From: a virus
Reading direction: 5' to 3' (one strand)
DNA: 64,000 bases
IMG/VR virus record: IMGVR_UViG_3300043774_001004
Location: 1 to 64,000 of that record
The notes below the pieces were generated by a model that saw only the letters and a list, made by a program, of their open reading frames with translations, made no database searches and was not told the DNA's origin. Position 1 is the first letter of the stretch, and each line of letters begins with the position of its first letter. Positions 1 through 8,649 of the stretch are shown piece after piece. The position numbers and the translations under genes were made by a program.

Positions 1-2
1 AG

Positions 3-293
3 AAAGAAGCAGGCGGTGAGCAAAAGACAGTTAAAGACAAAGACGGTAATGACGTTATTATGAAAAAAGTTAAGCAAGTAGCCGAAGACGAAGTAGCTAA
101 AAAGGAGAAAGAAGGCTATGTAAAAGGCGAGCTTACACCTGAAGAGAAAGAAGCAGGCGGTGAACAAATTACAGTTAAAGACAAAGACGGTAATGACGTT
201 ATTATGAAAAAAGTTAAGCAAGTAGCTTCAGTAGATAACTCTGTATACGAAAGCGTTGCTAGCAGGTTCAGAAAAGCTTTGAAAAATAAATAG
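3..293 (+). CDS. Lys/Glu-rich repeat protein, 5' end outside window
   Basis: The frame is open from base 3 and stops at 291-293, so only the C-terminal part is visible. It holds two copies of a 48-codon repeat with a 144-base period (for example bases 6 and 150 begin the same GAAGCAGGCGG string). Each copy carries a segment like VKDKDGNDVIMKKVKQVA. The tail is basic and ends RFRKALKNK. The repeat is highly charged with no hydrophobic segment, so a soluble protein is likely, possibly an internal head or scaffold protein, but I do not recognise the family. An ATG at 60 would start inside a repeat and is probably not the true start. The next gene begins 3 bases after the stop. Confidence 0.6.
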   Translation, partial: KEAGGEQKTVKDKDGNDVIMKKVKQVAEDEVAKKEKEGYVKGELTPEEKEAGGEQITVKDKDGNDVIMKKVKQVASVDNSVYESVASRFRKALKNK

Positions 294-296
294 AAT

Positions 297-803
297 ATGA
301 AATACTTTAAACTATTTGAGCAGTTTGTAATAGAGGACGTTGAACTTGTAACAGAAGGCGCATGGACTGGTAAACAAATGAAAGATCTTAAAAAAGCCGG
401 CTGGACATATTCTAAATCAATTGACGGTGGCACTCTAGGAGAGATCAGTACAGTACTTTCAAATCTTCTTAAATCAGGTAAGCTAGATACCGAAGAAAGA
501 AATACCAGTGGCTGGAAGGTAGCAAAGGATAATAACATGGCAAGCTGGGAAATGCTTACGTTTACAGATGAAATCCATGGTCCTATTAAATTAGTATCTT
601 ATAAAGAAGATCCATTTAATGATAGAAAATATGGAACTTTGCTTATTAAGTTACAAGATAGATGGTGGTACAAAATTACAGGCTATAAAGACATAACAAC
701 TGACATCGTTAATTGTTTTGCAAACCCTAATAGAGTTGCAGATGCAACTACCACTGATAAACTGATTGGTGCTTTTGAATACTTCCACATGGGTGTAGCA
801 TAA
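297..803 (+). CDS. Small protein with capsid-targeting-like N-terminus
   Basis: A 168-residue soluble protein of unknown function. Its first residues, MKYFKLFEQFVIEDVELVTE, resemble the capsid-targeting sequence of T4 internal proteins (MKTYQEFIAEA), which is cleaved by the gp21 protease after a hydrophobic-x-Glu motif. Five other small proteins in this window start in a similar way (2210-2542, 34651, 35033, 36657, 38061). The remainder is mixed alpha/beta with many Trp and Tyr and no motif I know. It lies 3 bases after the repeat protein and is followed by a terminator at 821-847, so the two form the end of one transcript. Packaging into the head is an inference from the N-terminus only. Confidence 0.65.
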   Translation: MKYFKLFEQFVIEDVELVTEGAWTGKQMKDLKKAGWTYSKSIDGGTLGEISTVLSNLLKSGKLDTEERNTSGWKVAKDNNMASWEMLTFTDEIHGPIKLVSYKEDPFNDRKYGTLLIKLQDRWWYKITGYKDITTDIVNCFANPNRVADATTTDKLIGAFEYFHMGVA

Positions 804-820
804 ATAAAATTACATAAATA

Positions 821-847
821 AAAAGGCCTCAACAGAGGCCTTTTTTA
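821..847 (+). terminator. Rho-independent terminator
   Basis: Stem AAGGCCTC / GAGGCCTT with an AACA loop, followed by six T. It ends the transcript of the 297-803 gene. Confidence 0.9.
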
Positions 848-862
848 TGATACATAATCTAT

Positions 863-1717
863 ATGTCAATACGTCGAACTAACTATATCAAGCCAGAAAG
901 AGTACAGAAAGAAGCTCCGGCTAATGTTAGATTAAGAAATCAACATCATGTACCTGAGAATAAACAAGTTATTCGTAAAGATCCTGCGGCCAGAATGACA
1001 ATTGAGGAGAAAAGAGCCAGAATTAAAGATATAAGAGAAAAACAGGCTATTGCTCAACAAAGAAAGCAGGAAAATGTCCAACAGAGAGTTAATCCTAGAA
1101 GAACAAGTTATAACTATGGTACTATACCAAAGGTCTGGAAAGGAGCAACTGTCTATATAGTTGCAGGTGGTGCCAGTCTTAAAGATTTTAATTTCGATAG
1201 ATTAAGTGGCAAACATGTTATAGCAATCAATAAGGCATTCAGATATGTAAAAGAACCAGGTGCTCTCTACTGGACTGATAGTCGTTTTTATAACTGGTAC
1301 AAAAGCGAGATAGATGAAATAAAGTGTATGAAATTTACAGGTGGCACAAATCCGAGAGATCTTGCCCCAGATGTTACAGTACTAAGACCAGCAGGTGGCA
1401 AAACAATTGATCTATCTTCACCCGACAACATTTCAGCCGGTAATAATTCAGGCTATGGTGCAATTAGTCTTGCCATTAAATTAGGTGCTAAACGAATATA
1501 TCTTTTAGGATATGACATGGGTCATGTAGGTGGTAAGTCTCATTTTCATGACGGATATCCTTCAGGAAATAGTAAAGAACATATCTATAAGGGTATGATG
1601 AGGTATTTCACAGACAATGCTGATATCATAAGCAACGTAGTTGAAATCTATAACACTAATCCGAAAAGCAATCTTAAAGCCTTTAAGTTTTGTAGTCTTT
1701 CTGACGCTTTTCTTTAA
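863..1717 (+). CDS. DUF115/MptE-like Rossmann protein
   Basis: A 284-residue protein. Residues 1-85 are basic and probably disordered. From about residue 90 there is a Rossmann-like domain with VAGGASLKDF (the GGG-P/A-S-L nucleotide-type loop), VIAINKAFRYV, GNNSGYGAISLAIKLGA and RIYLLGYDM. These features are shared with DUF115/MAF-flag10/MptE-like proteins, often found in surface glycan and flagellin glycosylation loci. A clear paralogue forms the N-terminal half of the protein at 52953-54518 inside the glycosylation cluster, and even the N-termini match (IKPERV against VKPDRV). The substrate is unknown. Its 3' end overlaps the convergent minus-strand gene by 35 bases. Confidence 0.7.
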   Translation: MSIRRTNYIKPERVQKEAPANVRLRNQHHVPENKQVIRKDPAARMTIEEKRARIKDIREKQAIAQQRKQENVQQRVNPRRTSYNYGTIPKVWKGATVYIVAGGASLKDFNFDRLSGKHVIAINKAFRYVKEPGALYWTDSRFYNWYKSEIDEIKCMKFTGGTNPRDLAPDVTVLRPAGGKTIDLSSPDNISAGNNSGYGAISLAIKLGAKRIYLLGYDMGHVGGKSHFHDGYPSGNSKEHIYKGMMRYFTDNADIISNVVEIYNTNPKSNLKAFKFCSLSDAFL

Positions 1718-2213
1718 CGCCTTTCTCAAAAACTTTGATATACTTTAAGTAGTGTTTCTGTTGCTGTAGTAGAATATCTCTACAGTACTCTCTAAATCTA
1801 ATACTAGAGTCAAGTATTCTATCATCTACTACATCAGTTGGGTTGCCATGAGATTGTACACATGTGCCACATAGAAAGTTACCAATTTCAAAATTACCCA
1901 TTTCTGATTTAATGTCACATCTACAGACACTGCATTTCCAGTTAAGTCTCTTAGAGTCTTCTATCAGCTCTTCGTAACTAGTAATTCTATCAGTATAGCT
2001 ATTGTAATATAATTTAAGATGATCTTTATGATGGGTTTCATATTCAAGTATCTTAAAAAGAACCTGAACATAACGATCATCTGTAGCCGCATGTGGCTTG
2101 ATGAGTTCATTTTCTTCTAAAAATCTAACTTGATAAGGTTTAAGTTCTTTGAATCTGATACCGTATAAACCTCTATGAAAACCTTTTGATCTTACAAAAT
2201 TGACAGGCTTCAT
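1683..2213 (-). CDS. Zinc-ribbon-like protein of unknown function
   Basis: A 176-residue protein, one of only two clear minus-strand genes in the window. Two Cys pairs, CSVC (about residue 94) and CGTC (about 115), could bind zinc. The rest is rich in charged and aromatic residues, with a Lys-rich C-terminal helix. Family not recognised. Its ATG overlaps the TGA of the upstream minus-strand gene (2210-2542), so the pair is probably one translationally coupled transcript, divergent from gp44. Confidence 0.6.
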   Translation of the reverse strand: MKPVNFVRSKGFHRGLYGIRFKELKPYQVRFLEENELIKPHAATDDRYVQVLFKILEYETHHKDHLKLYYNSYTDRITSYEELIEDSKRLNWKCSVCRCDIKSEMGNFEIGNFLCGTCVQSHGNPTDVVDDRILDSSIRFREYCRDILLQQQKHYLKYIKVFEKGVKEKRQKDYKT

Positions 2214-2542
2214 CGCATATTTTTTAGACGTTCCTTATACTTATTCTTGGTTTCTTTCCATTGAGAAGTTAATCCCTTTAGTGCCGCTTTTTCGGTTTCT
2301 CTCTTTACACCGTCTTGGGCTTTGTCGACATCATTCTGATAAGCATCTTTTCGCTTTTCGTACTCAAGCTTATCTTGCTTAAATTTAATATCATATCTAG
2401 CAGCAGTTGCCTTATTTGCAAACTTCTGGGCTTTTTTCATAGCCTTTGCTATCTGATCCTGAGTTGCCTGTATTGCATCTTTCTCAAGTAGGCTTTCAGC
2501 AAGAAATTGTTCAAACGTTTTTATGTGCTTCATTGTCGACAT
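2210..2542 (-). CDS. Coiled-coil protein with capsid-targeting-like N-terminus
   Basis: A 110-residue, highly charged helical protein. It reads MSTMKHIKTFEQFLAESLLEK; if translation starts at the second Met (base 2533), the N-terminus MKHIKTFEQFLAE closely mimics T4 capsid-targeting sequences, with FLAE as a gp21-type cleavage site. The remaining 90 residues are almost entirely Lys, Glu, Ala and Gln in a coiled-coil pattern, as in T4 internal proteins. The 58-base gap to the divergent gp44 gene must hold promoters for both directions; it contains an AT-rich TTTATATATTG stretch. Confidence 0.65.
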   Translation of the reverse strand: MSTMKHIKTFEQFLAESLLEKDAIQATQDQIAKAMKKAQKFANKATAARYDIKFKQDKLEYEKRKDAYQNDVDKAQDGVKRETEKAALKGLTSQWKETKNKYKERLKNMR

Positions 2543-2600
2543 CTTGGTTTATATATTGAAACTTAGTACGCTTGCAGTTGTATAAGAATAAAGGTTTATT

Positions 2601-3560
2601 ATGTCTATTTCAAATATCTTACTTACAGAAAAATACAGACCAGCATCACTAGAAGATCTAATCATACCCGATAGGATTAGAACAAAGCTGAATGATGGTG
2701 TCTATCAACATCTTTTATTTTATGGCTCGCCAGGTACCGGTAAAACCAGTGCAGCAAAGGCTTTATGTAAACAATTTGGTCTAGAATATAGATACATCAA
2801 TGCCTCTGATGAGACCAGTGTTGATGTAATACGTGAAAAGATTACAAAATTTTGTACAACTGCATCATTAACTTCACTTGACGGCAAGATGAAAGTTGTG
2901 ATACTTGATGAGATTGATGGTGTCAGTGACCAGTTTAATAAAGCCCTGAAAGCAACCATGGATTCTTTTTCAAAGAATACCAGGTTTATTGCTACCACCA
3001 ATCACATCAATAAAATACCAGAAGCAGTACTCAGTAGATTTGAGCAAATCAATTTCGACTTCACTAAAGAGGAAGAAACAGAACAACTTAAATTCTATAT
3101 GAAGCGGGTATATGAAATAGTGAAAAAGGAAGGTGCTGAAATTGAGAAGCCTGCTCTCTTAGAATTAGTTAAGCGTAAATTCCCAGATCTCAGAAATACT
3201 TTAACTGTACTACAGGGATATCTTGCTGAAGGCAAAGAGCTTATAACAATAGATGATGTTAAGAAATTTCATGGTGTCTATAAAGATGTCTATGATTTGA
3301 TATTCGACAATATAGATCCAGTAAAAAACTACCAGTATCTGGCATCTGAATATAGCAATAGGGTTGACGATGTATTAGCAAGCCTTGGTGGTGACTTCAT
3401 TGAGTATATCCAAATGGAAAAGCCATCATATGCCAAGCATGTGCCCCAAATAATTATTACTGTTGCTGAACATCAGGCACAAAGAGTTCATGTTATCGAC
3501 CAAGTCGTTACCATGCTTTCATGTGTTTATAGCATACAGTCTATCATACATTCTAAATAA
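2601..3560 (+). CDS. 44: Sliding-clamp loader large subunit (T4 gp44-like)
   Basis: AAA+ ATPase that loads the replicative sliding clamp. At 319 residues it has the same length as T4 gp44. It opens with the RFC-box-like TEKYRPASLEDL, followed by Walker A GSPGTGKT (residues 42-49), Walker B VVILDEIDG (99-107), a sensor-1 stretch TTNHINKIP and the SRF arginine-finger motif (145-147). A C-terminal helical collar domain follows. It heads a replication block: an RNase H-like nuclease and a probable small clamp-loader subunit lie immediately downstream, comparable to the linkage of 44 and 62 in T4-like phages. Confidence 0.95.
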   Translation: MSISNILLTEKYRPASLEDLIIPDRIRTKLNDGVYQHLLFYGSPGTGKTSAAKALCKQFGLEYRYINASDETSVDVIREKITKFCTTASLTSLDGKMKVVILDEIDGVSDQFNKALKATMDSFSKNTRFIATTNHINKIPEAVLSRFEQINFDFTKEEETEQLKFYMKRVYEIVKKEGAEIEKPALLELVKRKFPDLRNTLTVLQGYLAEGKELITIDDVKKFHGVYKDVYDLIFDNIDPVKNYQYLASEYSNRVDDVLASLGGDFIEYIQMEKPSYAKHVPQIIITVAEHQAQRVHVIDQVVTMLSCVYSIQSIIHSK

Positions 3561-3620
3561 TCTGCAATCTTCTTTATCATATAAAGATTATTTGTTAGAT
3601 TTACAAAATAACAAAAAGAA

Positions 3621-4826
3621 ATGAGAAATCACAATCTAATCATCGACGGTAACTACTTCATTTACAGTAGACTGTTTGTTTTACCAAGACAAAAGATGCC
3701 TACAGGATTTGGAGAATCAGTAGATGTCGATACAAGATTTATGTCAACTGAATCTGAAATGGGCATTTTTATGCGTAAACTTGCCACGGACTTTGCTTCA
3801 GAATTACGTAAAATCAAAAACATTACTGGTAGAATTATTTTTACACAAGACTCAAAGTCATGGCGTAAAGATCTATTTCCAGCATCTGAATACAAAGCAA
3901 ACAGGGAACAGGACAGTAAGATACATTGGGCAAATGTACATAAAGTTGTAGAAGAATTTACAGAATTTCTAAAAGAGAAAGGTGTAATCATACACAGGGT
4001 ATCAGGAGCTGAAGGTGATGATCTTATCTATGCATGGACCAGTGCACTTAATAGCAAAGGTGAAAATTGTATTGTCTGGTCTGGTGATACCGATCTAATG
4101 CAATTGGTTAATTACAATAAGTCTACTGACTCTTACACTATTTGGTACGATAATACCAGGTCTAAGATTGCAGTGTACCCAGGTTTTGAAAGATATCTGA
4201 ACATAAAAGACGGAAGTAAAGAATCGGAGTATGATGCCATTGATGATATCTTTAGCGTCGACCACGTACTGCTTATCAGTAATCAGATAAAAGAAGAGCT
4301 TAAGCTTTTCATAAATACAAATCATCTTGAAGTAAATGAGATCTACTGTGATGATTATGTCTTTACAAAAATACTAACTGGTGACAAGTCTGACAATATC
4401 AAATCAGTATATTCAATTGAAAAGATAGGTAAGACAGGTAAACCAAGAACATCAAGGATAAACGATGAAAAGGCCAAAAATATCTTAAACACATTTAAGA
4501 AGCGCCATGGTCGTTTTTCATCAATGTATCTTTTTGAAGAGTCATTCAAGGATGAAATCGTTAAAATCATAGCTTCTGAAATGAAGCTTACGACAAATGA
4601 AAATCTTCTATCAAATCTAGAACTAAATACTAATTTGATATTACTGCACAGCTCAACGATACCTGAAACTCTTCAAATAATTATGTTCAACCATATTGAA
4701 GATCTCTTGACCGATAACACCTTAGACATCAAAAACCTTCTTTCAAAAGATAGTATATTACATGGAACTAGTTATCTAGATCTAAACTTTAAAAAGAATG
4801 TAGGTAATACCGAAAGTTTATTTTAA
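3621..4826 (+). CDS. rnh: RNase H / 5'-3' exonuclease (FEN family)
   Basis: A structure-specific 5' nuclease of the T4 RNase H/FEN family, expected to remove RNA primers from lagging-strand fragments. Metal-binding acidic motifs appear in order: LIIDGNYF (Asp 9), SGAEGDDLIYAW (about residue 130), WSGDTDLMQLV (about 155) and LTGDKSDNIKSV (about 252), the last being the helix-hairpin-helix-proximal Asp motif of FENs. At 401 residues it is about 100 longer than T4 RNase H; the extra length lies in the region after residue 165 and at the C-terminus. Its TAA overlaps the ATG of the next gene (TAATG), which suggests coupled translation. Confidence 0.88.
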   Translation: MRNHNLIIDGNYFIYSRLFVLPRQKMPTGFGESVDVDTRFMSTESEMGIFMRKLATDFASELRKIKNITGRIIFTQDSKSWRKDLFPASEYKANREQDSKIHWANVHKVVEEFTEFLKEKGVIIHRVSGAEGDDLIYAWTSALNSKGENCIVWSGDTDLMQLVNYNKSTDSYTIWYDNTRSKIAVYPGFERYLNIKDGSKESEYDAIDDIFSVDHVLLISNQIKEELKLFINTNHLEVNEIYCDDYVFTKILTGDKSDNIKSVYSIEKIGKTGKPRTSRINDEKAKNILNTFKKRHGRFSSMYLFEESFKDEIVKIIASEMKLTTNENLLSNLELNTNLILLHSSTIPETLQIIMFNHIEDLLTDNTLDIKNLLSKDSILHGTSYLDLNFKKNVGNTESLF

Positions 4827-5305
4827 TGGCAAAAAAGGAAAGAGTTAAAAAGGAAAGAGTTAAAAAAGCAAAGGGTGCTACAGGTCATGATGGCACCCTT
4901 TTTAGCTTTGTTAAAGTTTTCTTCACTGACAGTGAAACGTATGACAGCCTCAAACAATATGATAAGGCCAAGCATCGATTCATGGTCAACAGGTTTATGG
5001 CCATAAACTATCCAGTTATGGCAAATAGGTTAAATAGAATTGGCACTAATGCCGCCAATGTTATTGATAGCTGGCACATGATTGCACAGAGATATACTAG
5101 AGTTCCTATCTGGATCTATACTAAATTAAATAAGCAGACCAAGGTCGATAATAAGATATATGACCCAGATCCAGAAGCATTGAAGTTTTATCTAAATAAA
5201 TATCAAATAAGCCAAAGAGATTTCAGACTGGCACTTAAATTCAATCCTGATCCAGTTATGAAAGAGATTGAGTATATTGAAAAACAAATGAAGGCGAATG
5301 AGTGA
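4826..5305 (+). CDS. Probable clamp-loader small subunit (gp62-like)
   Basis: A 159-residue basic helical protein. Weak similarity by eye to T4 gp62: HRFMVNRFMAINYPVMANRLN resembles the gp62 KFMVENALSQFP segment, and RYTRVPIWIYTKL and YQISQRDFRLALKF also line up in order. Its place right after gp44 and RNase H supports the role. In T4, gp62 bridges the gp44 tetramer. The first codons encode a repeated KKERVKK, and a terminator-like hairpin sits inside codons 14-28. It overlaps the next gene by 8 bases. The alternative is an unrelated replication accessory protein. Confidence 0.5.
   Translation: MAKKERVKKERVKKAKGATGHDGTLFSFVKVFFTDSETYDSLKQYDKAKHRFMVNRFMAINYPVMANRLNRIGTNAANVIDSWHMIAQRYTRVPIWIYTKLNKQTKVDNKIYDPDPEALKFYLNKYQISQRDFRLALKFNPDPVMKEIEYIEKQMKANE
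4865..4909 (+). promoter_or_regulatory. Intragenic terminator-like hairpin
   Basis: AAAGGGTGC (4870-4878) pairs with GCACCCTTT (4893-4901), giving a 9-bp stem followed by T-rich sequence. The outer AAAGC and GCTTT extend it. It lies near the 5' end of the gp62-like coding region, where it could act as an attenuator or reduce expression relative to gp44. Confidence 0.5.
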
Positions 5306-5954
5306 TAAGATAGATTACCCATACTTAGATTTTCCAAATGTTATTGATATAACACTATACAAGAATAATTATTATGACAACCTACTTGTAAATAAAATAA
5401 AAAAGGAAGCTGACTATGGTGATTTACCGGATCTTAAAGATTGCTATATAGTCTCTTCTGCTGAGTTCCAGGATATTTTTTACAATTCATTTTCGAATGA
5501 AGTTGATAAAGTAAGATCATTACCAGCTACAGACCTTCAGAAGAATGCTACCAGTCTGTATTTCATGGACAAGATTTTTAGTACTTTCACCAATCTAAAG
5601 TATGTCAAAATCAACGTGTCCAGGGATTCAAATTACAGTAGGGTTAACAAATCAGAAAAGGTACCTACAATATTCTTTAATTATAAGATAACAGCTTCCT
5701 GTATCGATCTGACTAAGATATTCGATAATGTTACTCTAGAACAGATTAACAAACTGTTTATAGAAAATAGGATATGTGCCCATGATGAGATCATAGGTTA
5801 TGACCACATCATAGAGATAAAAGCCCATGAGTTCTTAAAAATGCTTGATGATAATCAAGAAAATCCATTAGTTCCATATCTATTTGAACTCATAGATCCA
5901 AAAACAGAAACAGATAATCCCCTAATTGTATTCATTACAGACTTCGACATTTAA
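5298..5954 (+). CDS. Hypothetical protein
   Basis: A 218-residue acidic soluble protein that I do not recognise. It has no signal peptide, membrane segment or Cys cluster. It overlaps the upstream gp62-like gene by 8 bases, so it is the last gene of the gp44-rnh-gp62 unit and could be replication-linked. A 45-base gap with the late-promoter-like ATAAATATA (5971-5979) separates it from the morphogenesis block. Confidence 0.6.
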   Translation: MSDKIDYPYLDFPNVIDITLYKNNYYDNLLVNKIKKEADYGDLPDLKDCYIVSSAEFQDIFYNSFSNEVDKVRSLPATDLQKNATSLYFMDKIFSTFTNLKYVKINVSRDSNYSRVNKSEKVPTIFFNYKITASCIDLTKIFDNVTLEQINKLFIENRICAHDEIIGYDHIIEIKAHEFLKMLDDNQENPLVPYLFELIDPKTETDNPLIVFITDFDI

Positions 5955-5999
5955 TCTTCAGCTTTCGGCCATAAATATATAGCTAAAGAAGCAATTTTA

Positions 6000-7958
6000 A
6001 TGGCAGTACAAGATTATATAGTCGATAAACTAGACGAGACCTTAATTATTAAGCTTGCAGAACCCTATGAAAAGGTAGAGCAGGTGGTGGGTTATGTAGA
6101 TGAGGTTATCGGCGAAGACAGTGTCAATAAATTTGAGAGATATTTTAGATGGAGTCAAGATAACTCGAATTTTTCCGACTGGATTATATTGACAAATCTC
6201 AATCTTGCAAATCAGGTTATAGATCCTCTTAAACCTTTCTGGATAGAATACAAATACGTTGTAATAGATCTTCAGACAGGTCATACAATGGAATTTGTGT
6301 CAATTGCTCTAGAAATAATTTCAGACAACGGCGTAGTAAGACAAGTAAAGCAAGTAGGTGTAGACTGCTGTGAGCCTGGTCAGATACCTAGTGGATGTCA
6401 GAATCTGATAGTCACAGATTGTTGTGACGAAGACGATTTATTCAATCCCTATGGAATGTTGAATAACACCCGCAACATGTTTAATCAATTAACTAATGTT
6501 GTTAATGATATTTTCGGCCACTGCGTAAGATATTATAAAGTCAATCCTGATGTTAGAAGCCGTGATGCTATGTTAACAGAATATAGTTTATATCAGGTAT
6601 CAGACGTTAAAGAAATTAAAGTTTTAGTACCAGATAACGCATTTCCAAATAATGAATTTCAGTTCGATGAATTTGGTATGAACTTTGAAAATTTTGAAAT
6701 TCATATTACACGTGAAGAATTTCAAAAAGCATTTGGCGCAAGATCAATGCCAAATGAAAGAGACTACATTTACTTTCCTCTAATTGATAGAATGTATGAA
6801 TTAAACTCCGTGGCTCTAGCAGACCCTGTTGTTTATAAAGACATTTACTATAAAGCAATACTTAGAAAATGGAAAGATAGAGTTAGTGTTGATACTCCTG
6901 AAGATATTGCACAAGAACTTCAGGATCTTACAGTGCACGACCTTGAAGCCGAATTTGCACAAGAGGCGGTAGACGATCTTTTGAAGATTACAAAGCCTCA
7001 GCAGTATAGAACAATAGGCACAGGTGCCAATGACTATGTACGAAGTGATTTATCCACTTTACTTTCTATCTCAGATTTAAAAATCAATAACAACTGGGTT
7101 ATTGTCTCTAAAAACTACTATGAATTTAATAAGCTAAATCCAAACGAATTAGCCGTTAAGTATAGACAGAAGGCCAAATTCGAAACAACTGAAGATAGAG
7201 CTTTTACATTTTGGTTTCAACCAGTATTCCCAGCAGATAAGATACCTTCAATACTTGTAAGTATTACAGATTCATCTGGTAATGCAATGTTAACATTTGC
7301 TAATGAAAGAGCATATCAGATCGGAGATCTTATACAGATAGTTGATGCTGGCGATTATAATGGTTATTATCGTATAATTCAAGCCCCTAGTGGAGGAACT
7401 GAATATGTTATAGACACACCTTATGATGGTCCAGCAATTACAGGAGCCAAGGCCAGAATAGTTCCTAAAACGTTCTTGATACATGGTTACGGCGGAACGT
7501 TCAGTGGCCTTTCAGTTGAGGTTACAAAACAATTCCTTATAGTTTCAATCAACAATGTTGACTATTACTTTACACATGGTATAACATTTAATGAGGCCAG
7601 ATGGTACTCACTTGTTGTAAATCTCTCAAATAAATTTAAGACGCTTTCAACATATCTCTATGAACTTGATAAGCCTCTTAACTATACAATGCCGCAAAAT
7701 GAAACATCGGCACTTAAGTTATTGTATAACGATCTTATTTTCTTACCTGAACAGGTCAGTATCGATTCAGGAGACTATTGGGCGCTGTTGGCAGGACCTG
7801 TAAGATTAACAAACATTAGAATTTTTAAACGTATAATAGAAGAAGAAGCCCATAATATAGTTCTCAACCAGTATGTTGTAAATGATACACAGTATGCTGA
7901 ATTAGTTGATAATGCTATACCAGAACTTCGTCTATTGAGATTACCAAATCCTAGATAA
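6000..7958 (+). CDS. Virion structural protein with lectin-like domain
   Basis: A 652-residue protein directly upstream of the small terminase, where T4-like phages place neck and tail-completion genes, so a virion role is likely. Residues about 115-150 hold two CC pairs (DCCEPGQ and DCCDEDD). Residues about 400-610 look like an all-beta concanavalin/LamG-type domain: RAFTFWFQPVF near the start and EARWYSLVVNLSNKF near the end are typical edge strands. I cannot assign it to a specific T4 protein. Alternatives include a head fibre or a neck/whisker protein. The stop is followed after one base by the next ATG. Confidence 0.6.
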   Translation: MAVQDYIVDKLDETLIIKLAEPYEKVEQVVGYVDEVIGEDSVNKFERYFRWSQDNSNFSDWIILTNLNLANQVIDPLKPFWIEYKYVVIDLQTGHTMEFVSIALEIISDNGVVRQVKQVGVDCCEPGQIPSGCQNLIVTDCCDEDDLFNPYGMLNNTRNMFNQLTNVVNDIFGHCVRYYKVNPDVRSRDAMLTEYSLYQVSDVKEIKVLVPDNAFPNNEFQFDEFGMNFENFEIHITREEFQKAFGARSMPNERDYIYFPLIDRMYELNSVALADPVVYKDIYYKAILRKWKDRVSVDTPEDIAQELQDLTVHDLEAEFAQEAVDDLLKITKPQQYRTIGTGANDYVRSDLSTLLSISDLKINNNWVIVSKNYYEFNKLNPNELAVKYRQKAKFETTEDRAFTFWFQPVFPADKIPSILVSITDSSGNAMLTFANERAYQIGDLIQIVDAGDYNGYYRIIQAPSGGTEYVIDTPYDGPAITGAKARIVPKTFLIHGYGGTFSGLSVEVTKQFLIVSINNVDYYFTHGITFNEARWYSLVVNLSNKFKTLSTYLYELDKPLNYTMPQNETSALKLLYNDLIFLPEQVSIDSGDYWALLAGPVRLTNIRIFKRIIEEEAHNIVLNQYVVNDTQYAELVDNAIPELRLLRLPNPR

Positions 7959-7959
7959 T

Positions 7960-8649
7960 ATGAATGGAAAAAAGAATTATAGAAAACAAGCAAATGACAT
8001 CAGATCTTCACTTGACGATATATTAAATGATTCAGAATCGTTTGATCTGCCAATTGATAATACTGAATTAACCCCAATTAGAAGACCTGACCCATTCGAT
8101 TACACAAAGAAAAAGGGCGATGCATCAAATCAGGCAAAGAAGACTATCAACACTTTATTAAAGTTTTATCTCAGTGAAGAGATTATTGATAACGATGAGT
8201 ACGTAAAGGCTAAAATGAAAATTGAAGAAATGACTTTAAGTAGTCTTATCTTTCAAATGGAAACGGCTGAACGTGCAATCACAACCCTGCTTCAACAGAT
8301 AGACGATGGCGATGTTTCACCTAGAATGTTTGAGGTTTTAGGCACACTTCAAAAGTCAATGCTTGATATTATTAAGAGCCAGACCATGTATATGATGGCT
8401 ACTGAAGAGGGTGTAAAGAAGCTGGCCAGAGACTATGATGTATACTCTGAAAGAAAACAAATAGGCACAGGCGAGGTTAAAAAGATTGAAGGTCCAACAA
8501 ATGTAAATAGGGGTACTAAAAACCTTATGATGCAGATACAGGAAGAAATGGAGGCTACTAAACAAGAAAATACGTTTGACAGTGAGCCCATTCAAGAAGA
8601 TCCAGAAGATGATTTTCCTGTAGAAAATTATGATGAATATGACGAATGA
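7960..8649 (+). CDS. 16: Terminase small subunit (gp16-like)
   Basis: A 229-residue DNA-packaging subunit that would recognise viral DNA and regulate the large terminase. It has an acidic N-terminus, a central helical region (about residues 60-150) resembling the coiled-coil oligomerisation core of gp16, and an acidic C-terminal tail. The assignment rests mainly on this architecture and on lying immediately before the large terminase, with a 20-base overlap. T4 gp16 is somewhat shorter (164 residues). Confidence 0.75.
   Translation: MNGKKNYRKQANDIRSSLDDILNDSESFDLPIDNTELTPIRRPDPFDYTKKKGDASNQAKKTINTLLKFYLSEEIIDNDEYVKAKMKIEEMTLSSLIFQMETAERAITTLLQQIDDGDVSPRMFEVLGTLQKSMLDIIKSQTMYMMATEEGVKKLARDYDVYSERKQIGTGEVKKIEGPTNVNRGTKNLMMQIQEEMEATKQENTFDSEPIQEDPEDDFPVENYDEYDE

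Noticed and set aside
2200-2382. Plus-strand 60-codon frame
   Set aside because: It is opposite the minus-strand coiled-coil gene, has no leader and is interrupted beyond; a shadow frame.
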